DNA of 64,000 nucleotides from M0027 sp021713415 (GTDB lineage Bacteria; Pseudomonadota; Gammaproteobacteria; Francisellales; Francisellaceae). The notes beneath the pieces were generated by a model. It was not told the DNA's origin, ran no database searches, and saw only the letters and a list, made by a program, of their open reading frames with translations. The position numbers were made by a program, and so were the translations under genes. Below, piece by piece: positions 17,384 through 25,902 of this stretch. The DNA is taken from positions 24,754-88,753 of the forward strand of contig JAKJJQ010000007.1 in the NCBI GenBank assembly GCA_021713415.1, written 5' to 3'. Each line of letters opens with the position of its first letter. Position 1 is the stretch's first letter.

Positions 17384-18425
17384 TTTTATATTGCATTACA
17401 GAGTAGCTTTTTTTAATGAGCTTGGGAAATACTATGATGTAACAGTATTGCATTCAGGAAAAGCCGTTACAACTAAGTCTGATAGATATAAAGAAGTTAT
17501 TTTTCCGGTGAAAAAAATAGGACCATTCTATTTTCAGTCAGGTGTCATTCGAGAGCTTAAAAATAAGCAATATGATGTTGTAATTGCTCTATTTGATGTT
17601 AGATGGGTAAATACGATTCGAGCCATCTACTATTGTAATGACCCTTGTAAATTTATTTGGTGGGGAGCATGGATCACTAAAAGTAAACTTGCAAATATGA
17701 TTCGGTATTATTTTACAAAAAAAAGTGATGCTAATATTTATTATACTTATGAAGCGAAAAAAAATTTTCTCGATAAGGGTATAACCGATAAAAATTTATA
17801 TGTTGCTAATAATACTTTTGATGTTTTTCCTAGAGTAAAATGCTTTGAAAACAACATCAAAAATAAAATACTATTTGTGGGAAGCTTAGATAAGAGAAAA
17901 CAAAATGATGTATTGATTGATGCATTTTGTAATATTTTATCTGAGATAGATAATCAAATTGACTTAGTTTTAGTTGGTGATGGCAAGGAACTTGATAATA
18001 TAAAATATTTATTGAGGACAAAGAATATTTTAGATAGAGTAGTACTAGTTGGAAAGGTCAATAGTGCTGATAAACTTTTAGATTATTATCGAGAGGCAAT
18101 AATCTCTGTTTCGTTCGGCCAAGCAGGATTGTCAGTATTACAAAGTTTAGGTTTTGGGGTACCATTTTTGACCAAACGAAATGCAGTGAGCGGGGGAGAA
18201 AAATCAAATATTAAGGATCAGTTTAATGGTATTTTATGTGATTCTTCTCAAGAATCACTAGAAGATGCGTTAATAAATGTTTGCAATAACATAGATTGGG
18301 CTAAAGAATTAGGGAAGAATGCTTATAACTATTATAGCGAGTATTGTACGATAGAGAATATGGTACAAGGGTTTTGCGATGCCATTGAGGGTACTAATGT
18401 TGCAAAAGTAGATATGTCAAAATAA
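17355..18425 (+). CDS. Glycosyltransferase family 4
   Basis: GT-B transferase of 356 residues. The N-terminus is a short Rossmann-like start (KKILIIYNFILHYRVAFFNEL), and the C-terminal donor domain has ILFVGSLDKRKQNDVLIDAF, VLVGDGKELDNI and a late acidic region around SFGQAGLSVLQSLGFGVPFLT. Two adjacent ATG codons (17355, 17358) are possible starts; both follow an AAAGG at about 17344. It overlaps the acetyltransferase by 29 bases, consistent with coupling. Donor and linkage unknown. Confidence 0.82.
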   Translation: MMKKILIIYNFILHYRVAFFNELGKYYDVTVLHSGKAVTTKSDRYKEVIFPVKKIGPFYFQSGVIRELKNKQYDVVIALFDVRWVNTIRAIYYCNDPCKFIWWGAWITKSKLANMIRYYFTKKSDANIYYTYEAKKNFLDKGITDKNLYVANNTFDVFPRVKCFENNIKNKILFVGSLDKRKQNDVLIDAFCNILSEIDNQIDLVLVGDGKELDNIKYLLRTKNILDRVVLVGKVNSADKLLDYYREAIISVSFGQAGLSVLQSLGFGVPFLTKRNAVSGGEKSNIKDQFNGILCDSSQESLEDALINVCNNIDWAKELGKNAYNYYSEYCTIENMVQGFCDAIEGTNVAKVDMSK

Positions 18426-18438
18426 GTAGCAGTATAAT

Positions 18439-19581
18439 ATGATGAAGAACAAAAAGTACCAAATTTGTACAAATTGTGTGATGGATACCACAGACAGTAA
18501 GATTGTTTTTGATGAGAAAGGTGTTTGTGATCACTGTAATACCTTTTATAAGGATATATTACCCTTCTGGCATACAGATGAAAAAGGCCAACAGCAGTTA
18601 AATGCTATTGCTGAGAAAATTAGAGCTGCTGGTAAGGGTAAAGACTTTGACTGTATTATTGGCATGAGTGGTGGAATTGACAGTTCATATTTGACTTGGT
18701 ATGCAAAAGAAAAGTTAAATTTAAGACCATTGGTCTTTCATGTTGATGCAGGTTGGAACTCCCAGCAAGCCGTGCATAATATTGAGCAAATTGTTGATAA
18801 ATTAGGCCTTGATCTATATACAGAAGTGATTGATTGGCAAGAGATGAAAGATTTGCAGTTAGCGTTTTTTAAATCAGGCGTCTCCCACATTGATACACCA
18901 CAAGACCATGCGTTTTTTGCAACAATGTATAAATTTGCAAATCAGTACAAGGTAAAATATATTTTAACGGGTGGTAATTATTCAACCGAATGCATTAGAA
19001 ACCCACTAGAATGGATGTATTATCAGTCTGATTCCAGGCAAATCAAAGATATTCATCGCCAATTTGGCACAAAGCCATTAAAGAAGTTTCCATTAACAAG
19101 TATTTTATGGCATAAAGTCTATTTACGTTATATCAAGAAAGTAAAATTAATTCGACCATTGGATTATATTCCATATATTAAAGAAGAAGCAACACAGTTT
19201 TTAGAAAAAGAATTAGGTTATCAGCGCTATGCTCAAAAGCATTTTGAGTCACGTTTTACTAAATTTTATGAGGGCTACTGGCTGCCTGAAAAATTTGGTT
19301 ATGATACACGCAAAGTTCAATACTCAAGCCTAATTTTAACAGGACAGATGACAAGAGAAGAAGCAATAGAGAAATTAAAAACACCTGCATATGACCCTGA
19401 AATGATTAAACATGATTTTGAATATATTGCGACAAAACTTGGTATTAATGCTGATCAGTTAGAATCATATTTTAAGGCCGAAAATAAAACCTATAAAGAT
19501 TATAAATCACAGCAAGCTATCTATGATCTTGGTGCTAAGGTTATGCGACTATTTAAATTAGAAAAAGGTGGCAAGCGGTGA
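18439..19581 (+). CDS. N-acetyl sugar amidotransferase (WbpG/PseA type)
   Basis: ATP-pyrophosphatase-family amidotransferase of 380 residues. The nucleotide-binding SGGIDSS motif is at residues 77-83, and paired cysteines (CTNC at 10-13, CDHC at 30-33) form the N-terminal metal-binding region seen in this family. Homologues such as WbpG turn an N-acetyl group into an acetamidino group on a nucleotide sugar, using ammonia from a HisH/HisF pair. That pair follows directly here, with a four-base overlap to hisH, which strongly supports the role. It is expected to act in the cytoplasm before sugar transfer. Confidence 0.88.
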   Translation: MMKNKKYQICTNCVMDTTDSKIVFDEKGVCDHCNTFYKDILPFWHTDEKGQQQLNAIAEKIRAAGKGKDFDCIIGMSGGIDSSYLTWYAKEKLNLRPLVFHVDAGWNSQQAVHNIEQIVDKLGLDLYTEVIDWQEMKDLQLAFFKSGVSHIDTPQDHAFFATMYKFANQYKVKYILTGGNYSTECIRNPLEWMYYQSDSRQIKDIHRQFGTKPLKKFPLTSILWHKVYLRYIKKVKLIRPLDYIPYIKEEATQFLEKELGYQRYAQKHFESRFTKFYEGYWLPEKFGYDTRKVQYSSLILTGQMTREEAIEKLKTPAYDPEMIKHDFEYIATKLGINADQLESYFKAENKTYKDYKSQQAIYDLGAKVMRLFKLEKGGKR

Positions 19582-20192
19582 TTGGGATTATTGATTATGG
19601 TGTTGGTAATATCAATGCATTTGCAACGATTTATAAGCGTTTAAATTTTGACTATAAATTAGTTCAGAGGCAAGCAGATTTTAATGCAGTGACAAAACTG
19701 ATTCTTCCTGGTGTTGGTGCATTTGATCATACGATGAAAAAACTATCTAATTCAGGTCTTAGAGATAGATTGGATCATTTAGTATTAGAACAGAAATTGC
19801 CTGTTTTAGGCATTTGTGTTGGAATGCAATTATTAGCAGAAGACAGTGATGAAGGCAAGCTTAGTGGGCTTGGCTGGATTAAGGGAAAAGTACATAAATT
19901 TAAACAAAGTAGCAATGAACAAAAATTACCACTACCGCATATGGGCTGGAATCAGATTACCCCAAAAATTCAGCATCCTTTGTTTGAAGGTTTAAATGAG
20001 CATGCAAGATTTTATTTTTTGCATTCGTATTATTTTGAGTGTAATCATCAAGATAATATCATTGCAACAACAAACTATGGTGATCAATTTAGCTCAGTTA
20101 TTCAAGCAGACAATATTTATGGTATGCAGTGCCATCCTGAAAAAAGTCATCATAATGGTATTACTTTTTTAAAGAACTTTGGAGCGCTTTAG
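19578..20192 (+). CDS. hisH: HisH-type glutamine amidotransferase subunit
   Basis: Class I glutaminase of 204 residues with catalytic triad C80 (LGICVGMQ), H186 and E188 (QCHPEKS). It starts at GTG 19578, which shares four bases with the preceding gene. It is a HisH paralogue, but lies between an N-acetyl sugar amidotransferase and an atypical HisF with no other his genes near, so it more likely releases ammonia for acetamidino sugar formation than for histidine synthesis. Whether the chromosome has another hisH cannot be seen here. Confidence 0.88.
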   Translation: MIGIIDYGVGNINAFATIYKRLNFDYKLVQRQADFNAVTKLILPGVGAFDHTMKKLSNSGLRDRLDHLVLEQKLPVLGICVGMQLLAEDSDEGKLSGLGWIKGKVHKFKQSSNEQKLPLPHMGWNQITPKIQHPLFEGLNEHARFYFLHSYYFECNHQDNIIATTNYGDQFSSVIQADNIYGMQCHPEKSHHNGITFLKNFGAL

Positions 20193-20196
20193 ATCA

Positions 20197-20979
20197 ATGT
20201 TATTTCCAAGAATCATTCCTTGCCTTTTAATTAAGGATAAGGGATTAGTGAAAACGGTTAAATTTAAAGACGATAAATACGTTGGTGATCCAATTAATGC
20301 TGTAAGAATTTTTAATGAAAAAGAGGCAGACGAACTGGTTGTACTAGAGATTGATACAACAGTTAAAGAGAAAGAGCCAGATTATCAGATGATTGAAAAT
20401 TTAGCTTGTGAATGTCGAATGCCAATGTGTTATGGTGGTGGTGTTAAACTAGCTCAACAAGCAAGTAAAATTTTCTCTCTAGGCGTTGAAAAAATTGCAT
20501 TAAGCTCAGCAATTGTAAAGCACCCATATGTGATTCAAGAGATTGCCTCAGAAGTTGGCTCTCAAAGTGTTGTTGCTATTTTAGATGTTAAGAAAAAATT
20601 ATTTGGTGGCTATCAGATTTATACACATAATGCGACAGAAAAGACAAAGCTTGATTTATTAAAGTTCATTGAAGAAATAGAAGCGCTTGGTGTTGGTGAA
20701 ATTGTTATAAATTCAATTGATCATGATGGTATGATGCAGGGCTATGATTTTGATTTAGTCAATATGGTGCATCAACATACGACAGTACCTGTCACTGTAT
20801 TAGGTGGTGCTGGTAGTCTCGATGATGTAGGAAAGTTAATTGCAAAATATCCTATTATTGGCGCTGCTTGTGGCAGTTTATTTGTTTTTAAAGGCAAGTA
20901 TAAGGCGGTTTTGATTAATTATCCAAACTATCAGGAAAAAGAGCAATTGATTGGAGAGTATATTAAATCATCTATTTAA
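20197..20979 (+). CDS. hisF: HisF2/AglZ-like acetamidino-modification protein
   Basis: TIM-barrel protein of 260 residues, related to the HisF cyclase. The start is ATG 20197, four bases after hisH, giving the standard opening MLFPRIIPCLL; a TTG at 20179 would add six unlikely residues. In cyclase HisF the residue after CL is a catalytic aspartate (D11); here it is L11, as I recall for the HisF2/AglZ branch that channels ammonia to an N-acetyl sugar amidotransferase. This argues against true imidazole glycerol phosphate synthesis. It converges on galE with a four-base overlap. Confidence 0.85.
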   Translation: MLFPRIIPCLLIKDKGLVKTVKFKDDKYVGDPINAVRIFNEKEADELVVLEIDTTVKEKEPDYQMIENLACECRMPMCYGGGVKLAQQASKIFSLGVEKIALSSAIVKHPYVIQEIASEVGSQSVVAILDVKKKLFGGYQIYTHNATEKTKLDLLKFIEEIEALGVGEIVINSIDHDGMMQGYDFDLVNMVHQHTTVPVTVLGGAGSLDDVGKLIAKYPIIGAACGSLFVFKGKYKAVLINYPNYQEKEQLIGEYIKSSI

Positions 20980-21971
20980 TGATGCCATTTTGAATTTAAC
21001 TCCCACTGCCAGGCATCTTGTATAATTTGATCCAGTTGGTTAAATTGTGGTTGCCAGTTTAGATTTTTTTTAGCATCACTTGAGTCAGCAATTAAGACCG
21101 CTGGATCGCCAGCTCGCCGATTCGATTGAATTACTTTAATATTTTTTTTGGTTATTTTTTTAACCGATTCAATGACTTCTAATACGGAGAAGCCTTGACC
21201 ATTACCGAGATTATAAGTGTGAGAGTGTTTGGTTGATAGCAATTGTTCAAAAGCCAGTATATGGGCAGAGGCTAAATCCATAACATGAATATAATCTCGG
21301 ATACAGGTACCATCTTTTGTATTGTAATCATTACCAAAAATAGTAATGGCTTCTTTCCTACCTGAGGCAGCTTTCAGTACTTGTGGAATTAAATGTGTAA
21401 TGGGTTCATGAAAGCCAATACGGCCTTTTGGGTCAGCGCCTGCAGCATTAAAATAACGCAAAACCGTAGATTTAAGTCCATAAGCGCGATCAAAATCTTT
21501 TAAAGCTGCTTCAAGTATTAATTTGGATTGTCCATACGGATTCATCGGGCTTTTAGGGTGGTTGATATCAACAGGTGTGTATTGAGGTTCGCCATAAACT
21601 GCAGCTGTTGACGAAAAAATAAAATAATTAATTTGATGTTTGATCATTTCATCTAACAGAGTGAGCGTTTTGATAAAATTATTCTGATAGTATTTTAGCG
21701 GTTTGCTAACTGATTCATCAACAACAATTAAAGCTGCGAAATGCATAACACCGATAATATGATGTTCAGAGAATATTTGCTTTAATAATGTTCGATTTGC
21801 TAAATCACCCAGATAAAAATGCTCTGTTAATACAGCATCTTTTGTGCCAGTTGATAAATCATCAAGTACGACAACTTGGTAATTATTTTTAAGTAAATGT
21901 AATACTACATGTGAGCCGATGTAGCCTGCGCCACCAACAACTAAAATTTTGCCTAACTGATTATTGGACAT
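20976..21971 (-). CDS. galE: UDP-glucose 4-epimerase
   Basis: Extended SDR of 331 residues that interconverts UDP-glucose and UDP-galactose, or the N-acetyl forms. Motifs are VVGGAGYIGSH near the N-terminus, SSTAAVYGEP with the catalytic serine/threonine, and MNPYGQSK with the catalytic tyrosine and lysine; LRYFNAAGADP is characteristic of GalE. It is on the minus strand, convergent with hisF and divergent from the bi-domain dehydrogenase, so it has its own promoter. Substrate breadth cannot be judged safely. Confidence 0.93.
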   Translation of the reverse strand: MSNNQLGKILVVGGAGYIGSHVVLHLLKNNYQVVVLDDLSTGTKDAVLTEHFYLGDLANRTLLKQIFSEHHIIGVMHFAALIVVDESVSKPLKYYQNNFIKTLTLLDEMIKHQINYFIFSSTAAVYGEPQYTPVDINHPKSPMNPYGQSKLILEAALKDFDRAYGLKSTVLRYFNAAGADPKGRIGFHEPITHLIPQVLKAASGRKEAITIFGNDYNTKDGTCIRDYIHVMDLASAHILAFEQLLSTKHSHTYNLGNGQGFSVLEVIESVKKITKKNIKVIQSNRRAGDPAVLIADSSDAKKNLNWQPQFNQLDQIIQDAWQWELNSKWHH

Positions 21972-22075
21972 TTTTTAAATACAGATAATTGTTTTGCACT
22001 TATTTTAAGCGATAAACAATTAATTATAAAGAAATCATTAATAAGCTTTGTAGCGTTAAATTCAGATAAAATGGT

Positions 22076-22103
22076 TTGCAACTGTAGTTGGTGTCGGTAT
22101 GAT
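22076..22103 (+). promoter_or_regulatory. Candidate promoter for the 22145-onward unit
   Basis: TTGCAA (22076-22081) and TATGAT (22098-22103) are separated by 16 bases, a fair sigma-70-like match, and lie about 40 bases upstream of the bi-domain dehydrogenase start. It sits in the divergent gap after galE, where a promoter is required. Read by eye only. Confidence 0.45.
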
Positions 22104-22144
22104 TAATTTTATTATGAGAATTACCTTAAGGTTGATTAGTGATA

Positions 22145-24262
22145 ATGAAGCAGATTTTACAGTCTTTAAAGACAGGTGAAACTGTCATAGAAGATATTCC
22201 ATGTCCAAAAAATAGTGATGGAGCGCTATTAATTGAAACTACGAAAAGCCTAGTTTCAGCAGGGACTGAGCGTATGTTAGTTGAGTTTGGTAAGGCAAGT
22301 CTTTTAGGTAAAATCAAGCAACAGCCTGATAAGGTAAAAATGGTCTTAGAAAAAATAAAAACAGATGGTTTGGCAACGACACTTGAAGCAGTGAAAGCTA
22401 AACTAGACCAACCAATACCCTTAGGTTATTGTAATGTAGGTAAAGTACTTGAAGTAGGTAAAAATGCTTCTGGTTTTAAAGTAGGGGATCGAGTGGTCTC
22501 TAATGGAAATCATGCAGAAATTGTTAGAGTAGCAAAAAATTTGTGTGCAAAAGTACCTGATACTGTTAGTGATGAAGAGGCTGCTTTTACAGTACTTGCT
22601 GCTATTGCATTACAGGGTATTCGATTATCAAAACCAACACTAGGTGAATGTTTTACTGTGATTGGGCTTGGTTTAATTGGCTTAATTACAGTGCAGTTAT
22701 TAAAAGCTTCTGGCTGTCGTGTCTTAGGTATTGATTTCGATGCAAATAAATGTAAGTTAGCACAAAGCTTTGGTGCAGAAGTCGTTAACTTATCCGAAAA
22801 TAGTGATCTAGTTGCTGCTGCTGAAGTTTTCTCAAGGGGTGATGGTGTTGATGCTGTGATTATTACTGCAGCGACTAAAAGTAACGAGCCTTTACACCAA
22901 GCAGCAACTATGTGTAGAAAACGTGGACGAATTATCTTAGTTGGCGTGATTGGTAATGAGTTTTCGCGTGCTGATTTTTATGAAAAAGAATTAACATTTC
23001 AAGTGTCATGTTCTTATGGTCCTGGTCGATATGACGATGATTATGAACAAAAAGGTCATGACTATCCACTAGGCTATGTGCGCTGGAGTGAAAATAGAAA
23101 CTTTCAAGCTGTACTAGATATGATGGCAGCTGAAAAATTAGATGTTAAACCATTGATTAGTCATCGTTTTGAATTTGATCATGCTAATGATGCATATGCT
23201 ATTTTAGAAAACGATAAAAGTGCATTAGGGATTGTATTAAATTATAGACAAGCGCAGCAAGAGCTTAAATTAAAACGCCAAGTAATCGTTAATCATCAGG
23301 CATTTAAAAAAGATGCCATAGCCGTTGGTTTTTTAGGTGCTGGAAATTATGCATCAAGGGTATTAGCACCCGCATTTAAAAACACAAACATCACACTAAA
23401 AAGTATTGTTTCAAGTCAAGGCATTTCAACAAAACTCGTTGCGAAAAAGCTTGGTTTCCAAGAATCAATTACTGATGAAAATATTTTATATGAAGATAGT
23501 AATTTAGATGTGGTTGTAGTCGCAACAAGACATAATCAGCATGCAAGACAAGTAATTAACGCATTAAAGGCTAAAAAGCATGTATTTGTTGAAAAGCCTT
23601 TAGCATTAAGCATAGAAGAGCTTAATGAAATTCAAGCAGCTTACCAGCAAGCAGATGATAAATTATTAATGGTTGGTTTTAATCGTCGATTTGCGCCACA
23701 AGTCCAAACGATCAAGCGATTGATTGATCAACATAAAGCACCCAAATCATTTATTATGACGGTTAATGCAGGTGAGATACCACAAGCGCATTGGACACAA
23801 GATGTAGCCGTAGGTGGTGGTAGAATTGTCGGAGAAGGCTGTCATTTTATAGATTTATTAAGGTTCTTAGCTCAAAGTAAAATTGTTTCGTATTCTGCTG
23901 TCTCTGTTCGTTCTAGTGTTAGTGGAGATGATGACAAAGCGATGATTACTTTAACGTTTGCTGATGGTTCTTGTGGCAGTATTCATTACTTAGCCAATGG
24001 GCATAAATCCTTTCCTAAAGAGCGTCTGGAAGTATTTTGTGATGGGAAGATTTTACAATTAGATAATTTTAGAAAGCTTACAGGCTTTGGTTTTAGTGGC
24101 TTTAAAAAACAAAATTTAAAAAAACAAGATAAAGGACAAAGTAAGTGTGTTAGGGCTTTTGTTGATGCGATTCAAACAGGTTCGGCTGCACCTATTTTAT
24201 TTGAAGAGATTATGGAAGTATCTCGCGTGTCGATCGAAATAGCTGAACTTTTAAGAAAATGA
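22145..24262 (+). CDS. Bi-domain oxidoreductase: zinc-type alcohol dehydrogenase fold plus Gfo/Idh/MocA fold
   Basis: A 705-residue fusion. The first half (about 1-370) is a medium-chain dehydrogenase/reductase with VIGLGLIGLITVQLL as the nucleotide motif and a GVIG segment. The second half (about 390-705) is a Gfo/Idh/MocA oxidoreductase starting VGFLGAGNYASRVL with VFVEKPLAL, the family lysine motif. Such fusions occur in polysaccharide loci beside heparinase-II/III-like genes, as here; the substrate is probably a sugar or sugar nucleotide but is not established. ATG 22145 is chosen because it gives the family opening MKQILQ; GTG 22139 has the better-spaced ribosome site, so the start is uncertain by two codons. 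Confidence 0.85.
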   Translation: MKQILQSLKTGETVIEDIPCPKNSDGALLIETTKSLVSAGTERMLVEFGKASLLGKIKQQPDKVKMVLEKIKTDGLATTLEAVKAKLDQPIPLGYCNVGKVLEVGKNASGFKVGDRVVSNGNHAEIVRVAKNLCAKVPDTVSDEEAAFTVLAAIALQGIRLSKPTLGECFTVIGLGLIGLITVQLLKASGCRVLGIDFDANKCKLAQSFGAEVVNLSENSDLVAAAEVFSRGDGVDAVIITAATKSNEPLHQAATMCRKRGRIILVGVIGNEFSRADFYEKELTFQVSCSYGPGRYDDDYEQKGHDYPLGYVRWSENRNFQAVLDMMAAEKLDVKPLISHRFEFDHANDAYAILENDKSALGIVLNYRQAQQELKLKRQVIVNHQAFKKDAIAVGFLGAGNYASRVLAPAFKNTNITLKSIVSSQGISTKLVAKKLGFQESITDENILYEDSNLDVVVVATRHNQHARQVINALKAKKHVFVEKPLALSIEELNEIQAAYQQADDKLLMVGFNRRFAPQVQTIKRLIDQHKAPKSFIMTVNAGEIPQAHWTQDVAVGGGRIVGEGCHFIDLLRFLAQSKIVSYSAVSVRSSVSGDDDKAMITLTFADGSCGSIHYLANGHKSFPKERLEVFCDGKILQLDNFRKLTGFGFSGFKKQNLKKQDKGQSKCVRAFVDAIQTGSAAPILFEEIMEVSRVSIEIAELLRK

Positions 24263-25902
24263 TAGCTTTAAGAAAATTAAGTCTTTATTACCATACAATT
24301 AAATATCTAAAATTCAAGCAAATTATATTTCGCTTATGGTATCGATTGATAAAACCATCAGTCTCAGAGAAAGTTGATAATCTTAAAGTAAATACTTATA
24401 GAGAAGCCACTGATTCGTTATTTCTATATAAAAGACATCGTTATTTTAACAATAGGCAAGCTTGTTTTTTAAATCACTGTGTTGATATTTCGAGTAGTGC
24501 TATTTGGAATGATAAAAATCAAGCAAAGCTTTGGTTATATAACTTACATTATTTTGATAGTTTAAATGCGCAGAATTTACATGATCGTGCTTTATCTTAT
24601 CAGTTATTAGAGCGTTGGCAAAAAGAAAACCCAATATCAAAGCGAGGTAATGGATGGGAGCCATATCCAATATCATTACGTATTGTAAACATCATTAAAT
24701 ATGTTTTACTCGGTGGCATTGTCAGTGAAAAAATAAAGTACTCTCTTTATCTTCAAGCACGTTATTTAAATAAAACTTGTGAATACCATATCTTGGGTAA
24801 TCATTTATTTGAGAATTTTAAGGCACTTTGTTTTGCGGGTTTATTTTTTGAATCAAAAGAAGCAAGCCTTTGGCTTAAAAAAGGTTCAAATGGCTTAAAA
24901 AAAGAAGTTAGCGCACAGGTTTTAGCAGATGGTGGCCATTTCGAGCTATCAGCTATGTATCATAGCATTATCTTAGAAGGCTTATTGGATTTAAAGGTGA
25001 TATTTGATCTTTATGATCGCTCTGATTTGTTTTTATGGTCGAATCAAATCAATCAAATGCTAAGCTGGTTAGACCTTATGAAACGAAATAATGACTCGAT
25101 TAGTTATTTTAATGATGCAGCAGATCAGATCGCTCAAGCACCTAGAAGTTTATTTGATTACGCGAAAAGACTTGGCTTTGAGTATCAATCTAATCCTAAA
25201 AAAGGCTTAACCATTTTAGATGCAACAGGTTATACGATATATGATTTTTCTCGTATTAAAGCTATTTTAGATACAGCTGATATTGGTGCCTCTTATTTGC
25301 CAGGGCATGCACATGCAGATAATTTGTCATTTGAATTAATCATTGATGGTTTTCCGGTTTTTGTTAATTTGGGTACTTCATGCTATGGCGATTCTCAGCG
25401 GCGTTATTTTGAACGCAGTACAAAAGCGCATAATACATTAGTAATGGCTGATCATAATTCATCTGAAATCTGGGGCAGCTTTAGAGTAGCTAGACGAGCA
25501 AAAACACAAATTATAGAAAGAAACTCTCAAGATGGCGTATGTCAAATAACTGCAATGCATAATGGTTATCAGCGTCTTGAAAACAAAGCCATTCATAGGC
25601 GGCAATGGCAGTTTAGATCAGGGGAGTTATTAATTACCGACCAATTAGAGACTAGTCAAAAAGCACAACTTTTACTACATTTACACCCACTGTGTCAAAT
25701 TACAGAAACTACCAGCCAAGGCATTACTATCACATTGCCGAATCAAAAAAATATAATGCTTAAATTTAGTGGTGTATATAAAATACAAGATAGTCAATAT
25801 GCGCTAACATTTGGTACACTCCAACCAACAAAAACATTTAGCTACCAATTAGACAATCAAACGCATAAGGCGAGTATTATGATTAGATGGGATGATCAAT
25901 GA
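24259..25902 (+). CDS. Heparinase II/III-like family protein
   Basis: A 547-residue protein with an N-terminal alpha-helical toroid region (about 60-300, with WLYNLHYFD and GNGWEPYPISLR) and a C-terminal beta-sandwich, the polysaccharide lyase 12/21-like layout. The junction motif SYLPGHAHADNLSFEL (about 345-360) has the conserved histidines and asparagine. No signal peptide is seen, so action on polysaccharide outside the cell is unclear; it could act on a cytoplasmic or lipid-linked substrate. Four-base overlaps with the genes on both sides tie it to the bi-domain dehydrogenase and the transferase. Confidence 0.82.
   Translation: MIALRKLSLYYHTIKYLKFKQIIFRLWYRLIKPSVSEKVDNLKVNTYREATDSLFLYKRHRYFNNRQACFLNHCVDISSSAIWNDKNQAKLWLYNLHYFDSLNAQNLHDRALSYQLLERWQKENPISKRGNGWEPYPISLRIVNIIKYVLLGGIVSEKIKYSLYLQARYLNKTCEYHILGNHLFENFKALCFAGLFFESKEASLWLKKGSNGLKKEVSAQVLADGGHFELSAMYHSIILEGLLDLKVIFDLYDRSDLFLWSNQINQMLSWLDLMKRNNDSISYFNDAADQIAQAPRSLFDYAKRLGFEYQSNPKKGLTILDATGYTIYDFSRIKAILDTADIGASYLPGHAHADNLSFELIIDGFPVFVNLGTSCYGDSQRRYFERSTKAHNTLVMADHNSSEIWGSFRVARRAKTQIIERNSQDGVCQITAMHNGYQRLENKAIHRRQWQFRSGELLITDQLETSQKAQLLLHLHPLCQITETTSQGITITLPNQKNIMLKFSGVYKIQDSQYALTFGTLQPTKTFSYQLDNQTHKASIMIRWDDQ

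Noticed and set aside
19578..20979. HisH and HisF as histidine biosynthesis genes
   Set aside because: No other his genes near, linked to an N-acetyl sugar amidotransferase, and HisF has L11 in place of the cyclase aspartate.
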